Positions 30,210-39,421 of a DNA stretch of 64,000 bases are shown piece by piece. The stretch comes from Rebecca billardiae RCC1528. Lineage: Eukaryota; Haptophyta. Where the stretch lies: positions 1,488,001-1,552,000 of the forward strand of contig OZ251240.1 of NCBI GenBank assembly GCA_965240325.2. Direction: 5' to 3'. A program made the position numbers and the translations under genes. Every line of letters begins with the position of its first letter. Position 1 is the stretch's first letter. Below the pieces are notes generated by a model. The model saw only the letters and a list, made by a program, of their open reading frames with translations. It was not told where the DNA came from and did not search any database.

Positions 30210-31396
30210 TCAGTTGAAGTTGATGATGCGGTCGAACTTGTCGCCAAGCAGAGACGCGCCGCCGACGAGCGCGCCGTCAATGTCCTGCGCGGCCGAGAGC
30301 GATCGCGCGATCGGGCGCGCGGCGCGCGGGTGGTGAGCGCGCGGCGTGCCCCGCGCCGCCCCACGCGGGGGCAGCCTCGCCATCGCGCCTCCGCGCCCCC
30401 GTCCGCGCGCGCCCCGCCGCGTGGCCGCCCGCCGCCCCGCGCCGCGCCGCGCAGCCGCACGCACGCAGCGGGCACGCCATCAGCTCGTCGACCGTCTCGG
30501 GCGAGACTGTCGACGAGCTGATGGCGTGCCCGCCGCCCCGCGCCGCGCCGCGCAGCCGCACGCACCGGGCACGCCATCAGCTCGTCGACCGTCTCGGGCG
30601 AGACGCTGCCTCCGTACTGGATCACAATCGCGTCCGCGGCCGCCTGCGAGTACTTGTCGGCAAACCAGCCGCGGATGAAGGCGTGCGTGTCCTGCGCCTG
30701 CTCGGGCGTCGCGGTGAGGCCCGTGCCGATCGCCCACACCGGCTCGTACGCGATCACCACGCGCTTCAGCTCCTCCTCGCTCACGCCGGCCAGCCCCTTG
30801 GCCAGCTGGCCGCTGCAGACCGCGTTGGTCGTGCCATCCTCGCGCTGCTCCTTGAGCTCGCCGATGCAGAGGATGGCGACGAGGCCGGCGTCGAGGACCT
30901 TCTTGGTCTTGGCGTTGATCAGCTCGTCGCTCTCCCCGAAGATCGACCGCCGCTCCGAGTGCCCCGTCAGCACGTGCGAGCACCCGACCGACTGGATCAT
31001 CGGCAGCGAGGTCGCGCCCGTGAACGCACCCTTGTCCTCCGTCCAGCAGTCCTGCGCGCCGAGGCCGACCTTGGTGCCCTTGAGCACGTCCGCGACGGGC
31101 TTGAGGAAGGGAAACGGCACGCACACCGCCACGTCCGCCTTCGCCTTCGCCGCCGACGCCTTCACGTCGTTCGCGAGCGCGATCGCCTCGTCCAGGACGA
31201 GGTTCATCTTCCAGTTGCCCGCGATGAGCGGCGTGCGGTCGGCCATGAAGACCGCGGCGGCGGGCGAGGCGGCGAGGCGCGAGGCGCGGCGCATGCTCGA
31301 CGGCGCAACTGCCGCACGGAAGCCCGACGCGTGCCTCGCCGTGAGCGCCAGCGTTGCCGCGATGCACACGGTGCGCAGCGAGAGAGCCATCATCAC
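30210..31396 (-). CDS. Triosephosphate isomerase with plastid-type presequence
   Basis: Exons 31396-30566 and 30284-30210; 301 aa. The enzyme interconverts dihydroxyacetone phosphate and glyceraldehyde 3-phosphate. All key sites are visible: GNWKMN (catalytic Lys), GHSERR (catalytic His), AYEPVWAIGTG (catalytic Glu), QYGGSVS and DIDGALVGGASL (phosphate loop). The core starts at about residue 52 (ADRTPLIAGNWKMN). The preceding segment, MALSLRTVCIAATLALTARH then ASGFRAAVAPSSMRRASR, is a signal peptide followed by a basic Ser/Ala-rich transit-like stretch, with Phe right after a predicted ASG cleavage site. This is the ASAFAP-type arrangement used for plastid import across four membranes in algae with secondary red plastids. 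The single intron contains a copy of the upstream exon end. Confidence 0.95.
30469..30531. repeat. TPI exon-end copy and 23-bp-arm hairpin inside the TPI intron
   Basis: The last ~39 bases of exon 1 are repeated 97 bp further into the intron, ending at 30469, but the copied donor reads CTGCGT instead of GTGCGT. Adjacent lies the inverted word gtcgacgagctgatggcgtg, which pairs with the copy to form a hairpin with arms of about 23 bp. Confidence 0.85.
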
Positions 31397-32431
31397 GACG
31401 AGCGTAATCGACGCACGTCGGCCCGGATGCGCAGCCGTCCGGAGGCGGGCGCGGAAGCTCTGGCTGGAAGCTTCAAGCTGCTCCTAGGGCGGGAGGTCCG
31501 GGAGCCAGCGCCACAGCCCACAGTGGCTCGGGCGCTCGGCCGTGTCGGTCCGGGAGTCTTTCCGACGATGGCACCTGGGCACCATACGGGCAGTCGTAAC
31601 ATTGCACTATGTCTCCGATGCAGCGTGGGCGTCACGCTCGCAAGGGACAGTCGTGACTGACGAGTTGCGCAGACGGCCAATCTGAATATGTGCGGCGGGC
31701 CGCCCGAATGGGAAGTGCGGGAAACACTCCATCAGAGTGTGTCGTCACTCGTCAGCCCGCCGACAGCCGGGCTGCCCGGCCGCCGCGCCGCGGATCCGCC
31801 GGGAGGCGGCGGACCGCGGGAGTACCGGCACCCGCGGGATCTCCGGCTGGCCACGCAGCACGGCCACGCGGCACTGACGGACGGCACGAGCGAAGCGGCT
31901 GCCGCCTGCCCGGCCGCCGGCACTCTGCCCGAGCGCCATGCCCGAGCGCAGAGCCACTGGCTGCTGCAGCTCCTATGGTGAGCACGATGCGCGCGGCTGA
32001 AGCCGTGTGACGAAACGTCACGACTCGAACGACGACAAACAAGTCCGAGAATCAAAGTAGCAGAAGAATCAAAGGTCGCTGGCAGGATGGCGGGCCACGC
32101 CGTCGGGCCGAGCCGCGTCGAGTCGAGTCGCCGCCAGCGGCACGGCATGGGCGAGGGTCGCGGCGGAGGCGACGGGGCCGCGCCCAACGACGAGGCGCAG
32201 CGCGAGCGGCCACTGCGCGGCTCTGCCGTCGGCATCGGCTCGAGCCACCCGACCGCTCGACCGCTGCCGACCGCACGGCCGGCCAGCGCCCGCGCGTGCG
32301 CCGGTGCTCGCTTGCGCGCGGGTGCTCGGTGAGCGGTCCAGCCGCCTGGGTGTGTGCACGGGCGCGGCGCACGCGGCGCAGGGCGTGAGCCGCCCGCGCG
32401 GCCGAGCCCGCGCGCGCCCGCGGCCGCGCAC
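31397..32431. other. Region between the TPI 5' end and the SLC43-like 3' end, no gene seen
   Basis: About 1 kb of GC-rich sequence. Open frames here are overlapping, Arg/Ala-rich and without family features. The promoter of the minus-strand TPI gene should lie at its left side. Confidence 0.4.
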
Positions 32432-33931
32432 CTAGCCGTGCTGGATGGCGATCGTGACCGAGTCGGTCGAGTCGGTGCGGCGCATGTGCCGCTCACGCAG
32501 GAACGACCAGACGGGGAAGTAGAGGAGCAGCACCATCGAGGCGAACTGGAGGTAGTTGACGTACAGGTACTGGCCGTTGAGGTCGAGGGCTATCAAGCGC
32601 AGGATGAGCGGCTGCAGCATGCTCACCAGCCCGCTCACCAGCAGGCAGAGGCCGACGAGCACACCGAGGTTCTGGAAGCCCAAATAATGCGTGAGGAACG
32701 AGAAGAGCGTCGCGAACGCGCAATTTCGGAAGAGCGTGTACGCGACCCACGCGCAGATGAGCGCGACGCGGGTGTGCACGAGCAGCAGCCCGGCGAAGAG
32801 CACGCCGAAGCCCTGCGTGATCAGCAGCCCGAGCGGGAACGACACCTTGTCGAAGATGTACCCAATCACCGGCAGGAACAGCACGCCAGCGGGCGAGAGC
32901 AGATTAAACAGCTCGATGAATTTCTCGCGGCCCTCCTCGCCCGCGACCTGGACCGAGCCGCCGCGGCCGAGGCGCGAGGCGACGGTGCCGATGTAGAAGT
33001 TCATCCAGAACATCGCCACCGTCGTCCACACGAGCAGGTTGAGGAACGGCGACGACATCACCTGGTGGTGCAGCGGCGCCTCCTTGAGCAACGCGGTCAC
33101 GAGCACCGTGCGCCGCGCGCGGCCGACGGTGAGCGTCGCCGCGGAGACCTGCGGCGAGGCCTGCCGGTTGAGGGAGGGCGAGCCCTCGGAGCCGCCGGGC
33201 GAGACGTCGCCGCCCGGGCCGAACCCGCCCGCCAGCAGCGAGTCGCCCTCGGGCCGCTTCGACTTCTTCTTCTTCGAAGCCTCGGTGAACGGCTTGGCGG
33301 GCATCACCAGGAACGCGAGCACGGCCGCGACCGCGACAAAGACGCAGAGCGAGAGGAAGAGCTGGCGGCGGGCCGTGCCGAACTGGCGGTGGACGAGCTC
33401 GAGCAGCAGGAACACCGCGTACGACACGTTGAACGAGCCGATGATCATCGACGACGCCGTCGAGCGCGACTTGAAGAGGTTGGACGTGTGCACGCACGCG
33501 TTCTGCACGCCCGGCCCGAGCGCCGAGATGAGGATCATGCCGGGCAGGAGCACGTTGAAGGTCTTCGAGTCGTGGACGGCGATCAGGAACACCCCGAGCA
33601 CCATCCCCAGCGCGCACACCGTCGCCGCGAACCGCGGGCCCAGCGCGTCGAGCAGGAGGCCCGTGAGCAGGCTGGACGCGAGGCACGTCGACGACGCGAC
33701 CGTCCAGATCCAGTGGTAGATGGACTCCTGCGCGGCGCACGGCGCCGGCGTGCCGTGGCACCGCTCGGCGAACTGGTCCTCCGACTGCAGCATCAGCATC
33801 AGCGACGGCCAGCCGAACATCAGGCCACCGGCGGAGAGGCACATGTAGCACGACGCGGCGAGCGCGATCCACTTGTTCGGCTCATCGGCGCCGCCGGGGC
33901 AGACGAGGTCGCGCAGCCGCTGGGCCACCAT
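32432..33931 (-). CDS. SLC43-like major facilitator transporter
   Basis: A 499-aa intronless protein from MVAQRLRDLV; an in-frame ATG at 34105 would add 58 Arg/Ala-rich residues and is less likely. About 12 hydrophobic segments are visible. Early residues contain AGGLMFGWPSLMLMLQSEDQF, and later ACVHTSNLFKSRSTASSMI followed by SFNVSYAVFLLLELVH, patterns of the SLC43 (LAT3/LAT4) and fungal Fmp42 branch of MFS. The central cytoplasmic loop (KKKKSKRPEG, then Gly/Ser-rich) divides the two six-helix halves. Animal SLC43 members carry large neutral amino acids or purine bases; the substrate here is not known. The C-terminus is short and polar. Confidence 0.75.
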   Translation of the reverse strand: MVAQRLRDLVCPGGADEPNKWIALAASCYMCLSAGGLMFGWPSLMLMLQSEDQFAERCHGTPAPCAAQESIYHWIWTVASSTCLASSLLTGLLLDALGPRFAATVCALGMVLGVFLIAVHDSKTFNVLLPGMILISALGPGVQNACVHTSNLFKSRSTASSMIIGSFNVSYAVFLLLELVHRQFGTARRQLFLSLCVFVAVAAVLAFLVMPAKPFTEASKKKKSKRPEGDSLLAGGFGPGGDVSPGGSEGSPSLNRQASPQVSAATLTVGRARRTVLVTALLKEAPLHHQVMSSPFLNLLVWTTVAMFWMNFYIGTVASRLGRGGSVQVAGEEGREKFIELFNLLSPAGVLFLPVIGYIFDKVSFPLGLLITQGFGVLFAGLLLVHTRVALICAWVAYTLFRNCAFATLFSFLTHYLGFQNLGVLVGLCLLVSGLVSMLQPLILRLIALDLNGQYLYVNYLQFASMVLLLYFPVWSFLRERHMRRTDSTDSVTIAIQHG

Positions 33932-34249
33932 CGGGCGTGCAAGCGCGGCGGGTGCTGGCTGGCGGCGCGGCTCGCCCCGGGCGGGTGCGCGCTCGAGCTC
34001 CGCGGCACGCGAGCGGGCGGACGCGCCGGCCGAGGGGCGTCGCGAGTCGCGGCTGGCCGCGTCGCAAGGGGTAAAGAAGTAAATGACGACGGCCCAAACT
34101 CGCACCGGTCATCCGGGTCGATGGGTACGCCCCAAACCTCACGCGGCGAGTCGAGTCTGAAACTTGGGTTGTAGATAAGGCGAAGTCCGGCTCCCCGGCC
34201 GGGCGTGCAGGCGGTTGGTCCACCGCGCACCGACGCACCGCGACATCCG
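33932..34249. promoter_or_regulatory. Divergent 5' region of the SLC43-like and first RCC1 genes
   Basis: 318 bp between start codons. From about 34187 onward it is homologous to 36053-36160, the leader of the second RCC1 gene, so it marks the left border of the tandem duplication. Confidence 0.4.
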
Positions 34250-35743
34250 ATGTCGCGCACGGCGAGCTCGGCTGCGGCGGGTTTGAAGCTCGCCGACCTC
34301 CCGTCGGAGGTGATTGAGCATGTCGTGCTCGGCCTCGAGGCACTCTCCGACCTCGCCGCCGTGAACGCCACTTCGCGTCTCTTCCGTGGCGCTCCCAGCG
34401 GCCGCTCGCCGGTCGAGCGCGCGCTCCGCCAGCGCGCAAGGGCCCGCGGGCATGAGCGCGCCCTGCCAGCCAAGCTGCCATCGAGTGCGGGCTCGGTTGT
34501 TGCCGAGCTGTTCGAGCGAGAGCGCGTGCTCGCGCTCGCCAGTGCGCACACGCTCGTCGCCATGGCCGAGAGCGTCGATTTCTTGCGATTGAGCGCGTTT
34601 GTGGACGCAGAAGGTGGGCTGCACACATGCGGCGAGGAGCTGCTCGACTGCACTACCCGTGACGACCCGATGGTTTGCACGAGCCATGCCGCACTGGGCC
34701 ACGGCGATCCTGACCAGCCGCCCGTGCTCGTCCCGACGCGCGTCGCGTCGCTCGGCGCAGTGCGCGTGTGCGCGGTGGCCGGCAGCAGGACGTGCCTCCT
34801 CGCGCTGAGCGATGCCGGCGCCGTGTACGCGTGCGGCTGCAACTCTTCGGGCGAGCTTGGGCTGGAGGACACGGAAGAGCGATGGTCGCTCGAGCTGGTG
34901 CGTGCGCTCTCACGCGAGGTCGTCGTGTGCATCTCTTCGGGAGGTGAGCATTCTCTCGCGCTGACCGTGGGCGGCACTGCATACAGCTGGGGAGCCAACA
35001 CCAGCGGCGAGCTCGGCCACGGCGACACCCAAGAGCGCTGGGTACCGACTCGCATCGAGGCGCTTGCGGGCGTGCGCGTGGGTGGTGTCAGTGCTGACTC
35101 GTTCTGCACGCTCCTGGTGTCGACGAGTGGCGCGGTCTACGTGTGCGGGAACAAGCCGTGCGAGGGCATCATCAAGGAGGAGTGGCTGCCGACACGCGTC
35201 GGGGGCCTTGCCGGCGTGCGCGTTGTGCACGTGAGCGCGGGCGCAACCCACTGTCTGCTGGTGGATGACACTGGCGCAGTCTACTCGTGGGGTTCGAATG
35301 AGCACGGCCAGCTAGGCCATGCCGATTCCCTCCCAGCCGATCCAGTGCCCACGCGCGTCGATGCGCTGGCCGGCGTGCGCGCCGTGCGCGCCTCTGCGGG
35401 CGGCGATTGCGTCAGCGCAGTGCTGGGCTCAGATGGCAGCGTGTATGCGTTTGGGCGTAAATCGCGCGATCTGCTCTGGCTCGATGGCACGGACGACGGC
35501 CACCCTGAGCTGCCCACGCGCATACCCGAATGGTGCTTGCCCGAGCATGTGGTGGACTGCTCGATCTCAGAGGGCCACGCGCTGTTTGTGACGGCGGACG
35601 GCGCCGTGCACTCGTGCGGCTTCCAGGGAGCCTCCCTTGGCCAAGGCGTGAGCGCTGCTGATGATAGCGACGAAGAGTTCATCGAGCCCGCGCGTATCGA
35701 GTGGCTGCCTCCCGTGCTGGCACGGTCGACTGTCCGCCGCTGA
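34250..35743 (+). CDS. F-box/RCC1-repeat protein, tandem copy 1
   Basis: A 497-aa intronless protein. Residues about 13-50 (LADLPSEVIEHVVLGLEAL, then AAVNATSRLFR) fit an F-box, which would link it to an SCF ubiquitin ligase. From about residue 125 it carries RCC1 beta-propeller repeats: AVYACGCNSSGELGLED, AYSWGANTSGELGHGD, AVYSWGSNEHGQLGHAD, each with the W/CG-x-N-x-x-G-x-L-G core. Such proteins recognise substrates or chromatin and GTPases through the propeller. The start was chosen by alignment with the second copy; an ATG 45 bp upstream exists. Nearly identical to the gene at 36161-37657 and more distantly related to that at 49643-51025. Confidence 0.8.
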   Translation: MSRTASSAAAGLKLADLPSEVIEHVVLGLEALSDLAAVNATSRLFRGAPSGRSPVERALRQRARARGHERALPAKLPSSAGSVVAELFERERVLALASAHTLVAMAESVDFLRLSAFVDAEGGLHTCGEELLDCTTRDDPMVCTSHAALGHGDPDQPPVLVPTRVASLGAVRVCAVAGSRTCLLALSDAGAVYACGCNSSGELGLEDTEERWSLELVRALSREVVVCISSGGEHSLALTVGGTAYSWGANTSGELGHGDTQERWVPTRIEALAGVRVGGVSADSFCTLLVSTSGAVYVCGNKPCEGIIKEEWLPTRVGGLAGVRVVHVSAGATHCLLVDDTGAVYSWGSNEHGQLGHADSLPADPVPTRVDALAGVRAVRASAGGDCVSAVLGSDGSVYAFGRKSRDLLWLDGTDDGHPELPTRIPEWCLPEHVVDCSISEGHALFVTADGAVHSCGFQGASLGQGVSAADDSDEEFIEPARIEWLPPVLARSTVRR

Positions 35744-36160
35744 GCCCTTGCCGCTGGCTTGGGATCGTCATCGACCATTCCGCATTCGACGTCAGGCGGC
35801 TGGCGTTGGCGCACCGCACTGCCCGCCATTAAGCGTACGTGGGCGGCGCGAGGGCACAGTTTGGCCTCATGAGAGTCAGTGTCGGCTGTGTCTGTGAGTG
35901 TGACTGCTCCGCTATTCTGCGGCTCACTGCTCGCTAATCGGGCGCACTCATACTCGTAATACTGCCTCCGCCACTATACAGAACACTGCGGCGTCACTGG
36001 CAGTGGCAACTGCTGTGGCTATGACCGACTGGACAGTCCGGGCTCCGGCTCACGCTTCCCCCCGGACCGGGCGTGTAGGGCTGCAGGCGGTTGGTCCGCC
36101 GCGGCCCCGCGCGTCCGCCGCACTCCACCGGTCGCACCGACGCACCGCGCGCGACATCTG

Positions 36161-37657
36161 ATGTTGTGCACGGCGAGCTCGGCTGCGGCGGGTTTGAAGC
36201 TCGCCGACCTCCCGTCGGAGGTGATTGAGCATGTGGTGCTCGGCCTCGAGGCACTCTCCGACCTCGCCGCCGTGAACGCCACCTCGCGTCTCTTCCGTGG
36301 CGCTCCCGGCGGCCGCTCGCCGGTCGAGCGCGCGCTCCGCCAGCGCGCAAGAGCCCGCGGGCATGAGCGCGCCCTGCCGGCCAAGCTGCCATCGAGTGCG
36401 GGTTCGGTTGTTGCCGAGCTGTTCGAGCGAGAGCGCGTGCTTGCGCTTGCCAGTGCGCACACGCTCGTCGCCATGGCCGAGAGCGTCGATTACCTGCTAT
36501 TGAGCGCGTTTGTGGACGCTGAGGGTGGGCTGCACACATGCGGCGAGGAGCTGCTCGTCCGCACTGCCGATGACGACCCGATCGTTTGCGCGAGCCATGC
36601 CGCACTGGGCCACGGCGATCGTCACCAGCCGCCCGTGCTCGTACCGACGCGCGTCGCGTCGCTCAGCGCAGTGCGCGTGTGCGCAGTGGCTGGCAGCTGC
36701 AGCCACCTGCTCGCGCTGAGCGATGCCGGCGCCGTGTACGCGTGCGGCTGGAACTTTTCGGGCGAGCTCGGTCTGGGGGACACGCAAGCGCGATGGTCGC
36801 TCGAGCTGGTGCGTGCGCTCTCACGCGAGGTCGTCGTGTGCATCGCTTCGGGCAGTATGCATTCTCTCGCGCTGACGGTGGGCGGCACTGCGTACAGCTG
36901 GGGCCACAACGCGTACGGCGAGCTCGGCCACGGCGACACTGAGGACTGGTTGGAGCCGACGCGCATCGAGGCGCTTGCGGGCGTGCACGTGGGTGGTGTC
37001 AGTGCTGACTCGTTCTACACGCTCCTGGTGTCGACGAGTGGCGCGGTCTACGTTTGCGGGAACAACCCGTGCGAGGGCATCATCAAGGAGGAGCGACTGC
37101 CAACACACGTCAGGGGCCTTGCCGGCGTGCGCGTTGTGCACGTGAGCGCGGGCGCAACCCACTGTCTGCTGGTGGACGATACTGGCGCAGTCTACTCGTG
37201 GGGTACGAATAAACACGGCGAGCTAGGCCATGCCGATTGCCTCCCAGCTGATCCAGTGCCCATGCGCGTCGATGCGCTGGCCGGCGTGCGCGCCGTGCGC
37301 GCCTGTGCGCGCGGCAAATGCGTCAGCGCAGTGCTGGGCTCAGATGGCAGCGTGTACGCGTTTGGGCGTAAATCGCGCGATCTGCTCTGGCTCGATGGCA
37401 CAGACGACGACGGCCACCCTGAGCTGCCCACGCGCATACCCGAATGGTGCTTGCCCGAGCATGTGGTGGACTGCTCGATCTCAGAGGGCCACGCGCTGTT
37501 TGTGACGGCGGACGGCGCCGTGCACTCGTGCGGCTTCCAGGGAGCCTCCCTTGGCCAAGGCGTGAGCGCTGCTGATGACAGCGACGAAGACTTCATCGAG
37601 CCCGCGCGTATCGGGTGGCTGCCTCCCGTGCTGGCACGGTCGGCTGCCCGCCGCTGA
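36161..37657 (+). CDS. F-box/RCC1-repeat protein, tandem copy 2
   Basis: A 498-aa intronless paralog of the upstream gene, open along its whole length, so still under constraint or very recent. It starts MLCTASSAAAGLKLADLPSE and has the same F-box and propeller layout (VYACGWNFSGELGLGD, AYSWGHNAYGELGHGD, AVYSWGTNKHGELGHAD). Differences cluster in propeller loops (for example NTSGELGHGDTQER versus NAYGELGHGDTEDW), and one extra Asp codon is present near residue 413 (TDDDGHPE). Divergence in repeat loops with a constant F-box would fit substrate diversification. Confidence 0.8.
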   Translation: MLCTASSAAAGLKLADLPSEVIEHVVLGLEALSDLAAVNATSRLFRGAPGGRSPVERALRQRARARGHERALPAKLPSSAGSVVAELFERERVLALASAHTLVAMAESVDYLLLSAFVDAEGGLHTCGEELLVRTADDDPIVCASHAALGHGDRHQPPVLVPTRVASLSAVRVCAVAGSCSHLLALSDAGAVYACGWNFSGELGLGDTQARWSLELVRALSREVVVCIASGSMHSLALTVGGTAYSWGHNAYGELGHGDTEDWLEPTRIEALAGVHVGGVSADSFYTLLVSTSGAVYVCGNNPCEGIIKEERLPTHVRGLAGVRVVHVSAGATHCLLVDDTGAVYSWGTNKHGELGHADCLPADPVPMRVDALAGVRAVRACARGKCVSAVLGSDGSVYAFGRKSRDLLWLDGTDDDGHPELPTRIPEWCLPEHVVDCSISEGHALFVTADGAVHSCGFQGASLGQGVSAADDSDEDFIEPARIGWLPPVLARSAARR

Positions 37658-37719
37658 GCCCTTGCGGCTGGCTTGGGACCGTCGTCACTGTCAGGCCGGC
37701 TGGTGTTGGCGCACTACCG

Positions 37720-38345
37720 AGACTGTCCGAGAATACCAGGGGCTCTGGCTCCGGTTGACCCCTGCCAGTCCGGTCATAGAAACCGGGCGTACCGAAAATA
37801 TGATCTTCGCATTCCTGCGGCCGAATGAACGCCCGAAGTGTCCCACATCAGGGCCCCAAGTAGGCGGTTGCTATCGCATCACATGCGCTATATATATATA
37901 TATATGCGGAAAATATTGATGCGGATGGCGGCGGCCCAAATTAGCGCTAGCAGAATAATAATACTAGTGCCCGCCAGGGTCGGTGCCGTCGGTGAAACTC
38001 CGAGTCGTAGTAGTTTGTCTATCGTGACTACTTCAGACTCTATTTTCATAGCTATTTACCCAGTCCGGTGACACGTTTCCAATCTCTACGGGTGCATCCG
38101 GATCGCTCCCGGACCGTGTTCTGACCAGAGTCTGAAATGGGTAAATACATAGTAAAATAGAGTCTGAACTATAGCTAGGAAGTGCAATTGTTGGCCCAAT
38201 ATCGCTCTGAAGTCATCATCATCTATAGGCATCCATTGAGGTCCTCCTGTGCAGTTTTCACGAGTGACTTTATGAAGGAGCTCACAATGCCCGTCTCTGG
38301 CAGGGGTCAACCGAGTCCGAAGCCAGAGCCCAGGATGAGGAGTAC
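37720..38345. mobile_element. MITE-like inverted-repeat element inserted behind RCC1 copy 2
   Basis: Left arm 37741-37768 (ggctctggctccggttgacc ...) pairs with right arm 38297-38330 (ctggcaggggtcaaccgagt ...). A second inverted repeat lies inside: 38034-38062 (cagactctatttt ... tttaccca) with 38138-38166. The insert is absent from the equivalent place behind RCC1 copy 1 (about 35815-35840), so insertion followed the duplication. It has no ORF. A taccg word flanks both ends and could be a target-site duplication. Confidence 0.75.
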
Positions 38346-38545
38346 CGCGCACTGCCCGCCAAGCATCGCGATAAGGGCATCACAGTTTGGCCTCGTGAGA
38401 GTCAGTGTCTGCTGTGTCTGTGTGTGTGACTCGGCTCCGACTCTGCGGAGCCCTCACTGCTCACTAATCGGGCGCACTAATAATTAATAATACTCGTCGT
38501 AATACTGCCTCCGCCAATACAGAACACTGCGGCGTCACTGGGTCT

Positions 38546-39222
38546 AGGACCGCCGGCCGGCATGTCGCTGCCATGTGCAGCGCTCCCGAGCGTCTCGTGC
38601 AGCCCCCGAGGTCGAGGCGCAGGACATCGTCGCCCCGAGCGGCCGAGCCCGCAGCACATCGAGTCGTTCATCGCGCATCCACGCGGGGATGGATGAACCG
38701 GAAAAGCGCGACGCAGCTTTAGCTTTTCAGAGGGCAACCCTGGGTAATCAGGTCGTTGCGGGGCCCGGCAGCTTCAAAGTTAGCTAGCCCAACTACTGTG
38801 AACTGTCCCATATTCGGCGCACTCGACCGCCGCACCGCAGCGGCAGCCCGACTGACGAAGCGCCAGATCAGCAGTATCGGAGGCACCACGACTCACCGTA
38901 CGAGGCGGAGACACGACTGCCACGAGCGGGTCCCATGTCCACGTCGGGTCACGGCCGGGTGGTGGCACTCGCCCGGCCCGGGCGTGCCGGTCCAGGGCGG
39001 TGCCGGACGCAGACGCGACACCTCTACGACTCGTCGATCGGCGTCAGCAAAGTGAAATAAGCATGCAGTCGATATACTTAGTATTTATAACTGTGGCCGG
39101 TGCCAACCAAGTGCACCGCGTACCGTTCAGTGAATCTGAGTGCCGCGGCACCGAATGACGCCGCCACGCCTCATCCGACGAGATGCAGCCAGACGGCCTG
39201 GGCGCGCTGCACCGACGTGTCG
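38546..39222. other. Spacer at the 3' side of the ankyrin gene, no gene seen
   Basis: Mixed composition, no repeats noticed, and no open frame with family features. Confidence 0.35.
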
Positions 39223-39378
39223 TCACCATCCAGGCGGCTTACCATCGTCATCGCTGTCGCTGTCGGATTCAGCATCAAAATCCACCAAGCGCACGCGTGC
39301 CGGCTGCTTGCCGGCGGCGGCCCAGGCGGCGGCGGCGGCGGCCGGAACGGTGACTGGAACGGCGGCGGCGGGAACGGC

Positions 39379-39421
<43 letters not shown>

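Larger units (their letters stand above)
34187..38545. repeat. Tandem segmental duplication carrying two F-box/RCC1 genes
   Basis: Unit 1 runs from about 34187 to 36000 and unit 2 from about 36053 to 38545. Gene bodies, leaders (gcaggcggttggtcc) and trailing spacer (actgcctccgcca, then cagaacactgcggcgtcact) all align. The trailing spacer matches at 35848-36000 and 38380-38545. Unit 2 is longer because of an inserted ~600-bp inverted-repeat element. Confidence 0.9.

Noticed and set aside
31732-32496. Minus-strand open frame between the TPI and SLC43-like genes.
   Set aside because: Composition is that of random GC-rich sequence (Arg, Pro, Ser, Ala), overlaps the transporter 3' end in another frame and shows no motif.
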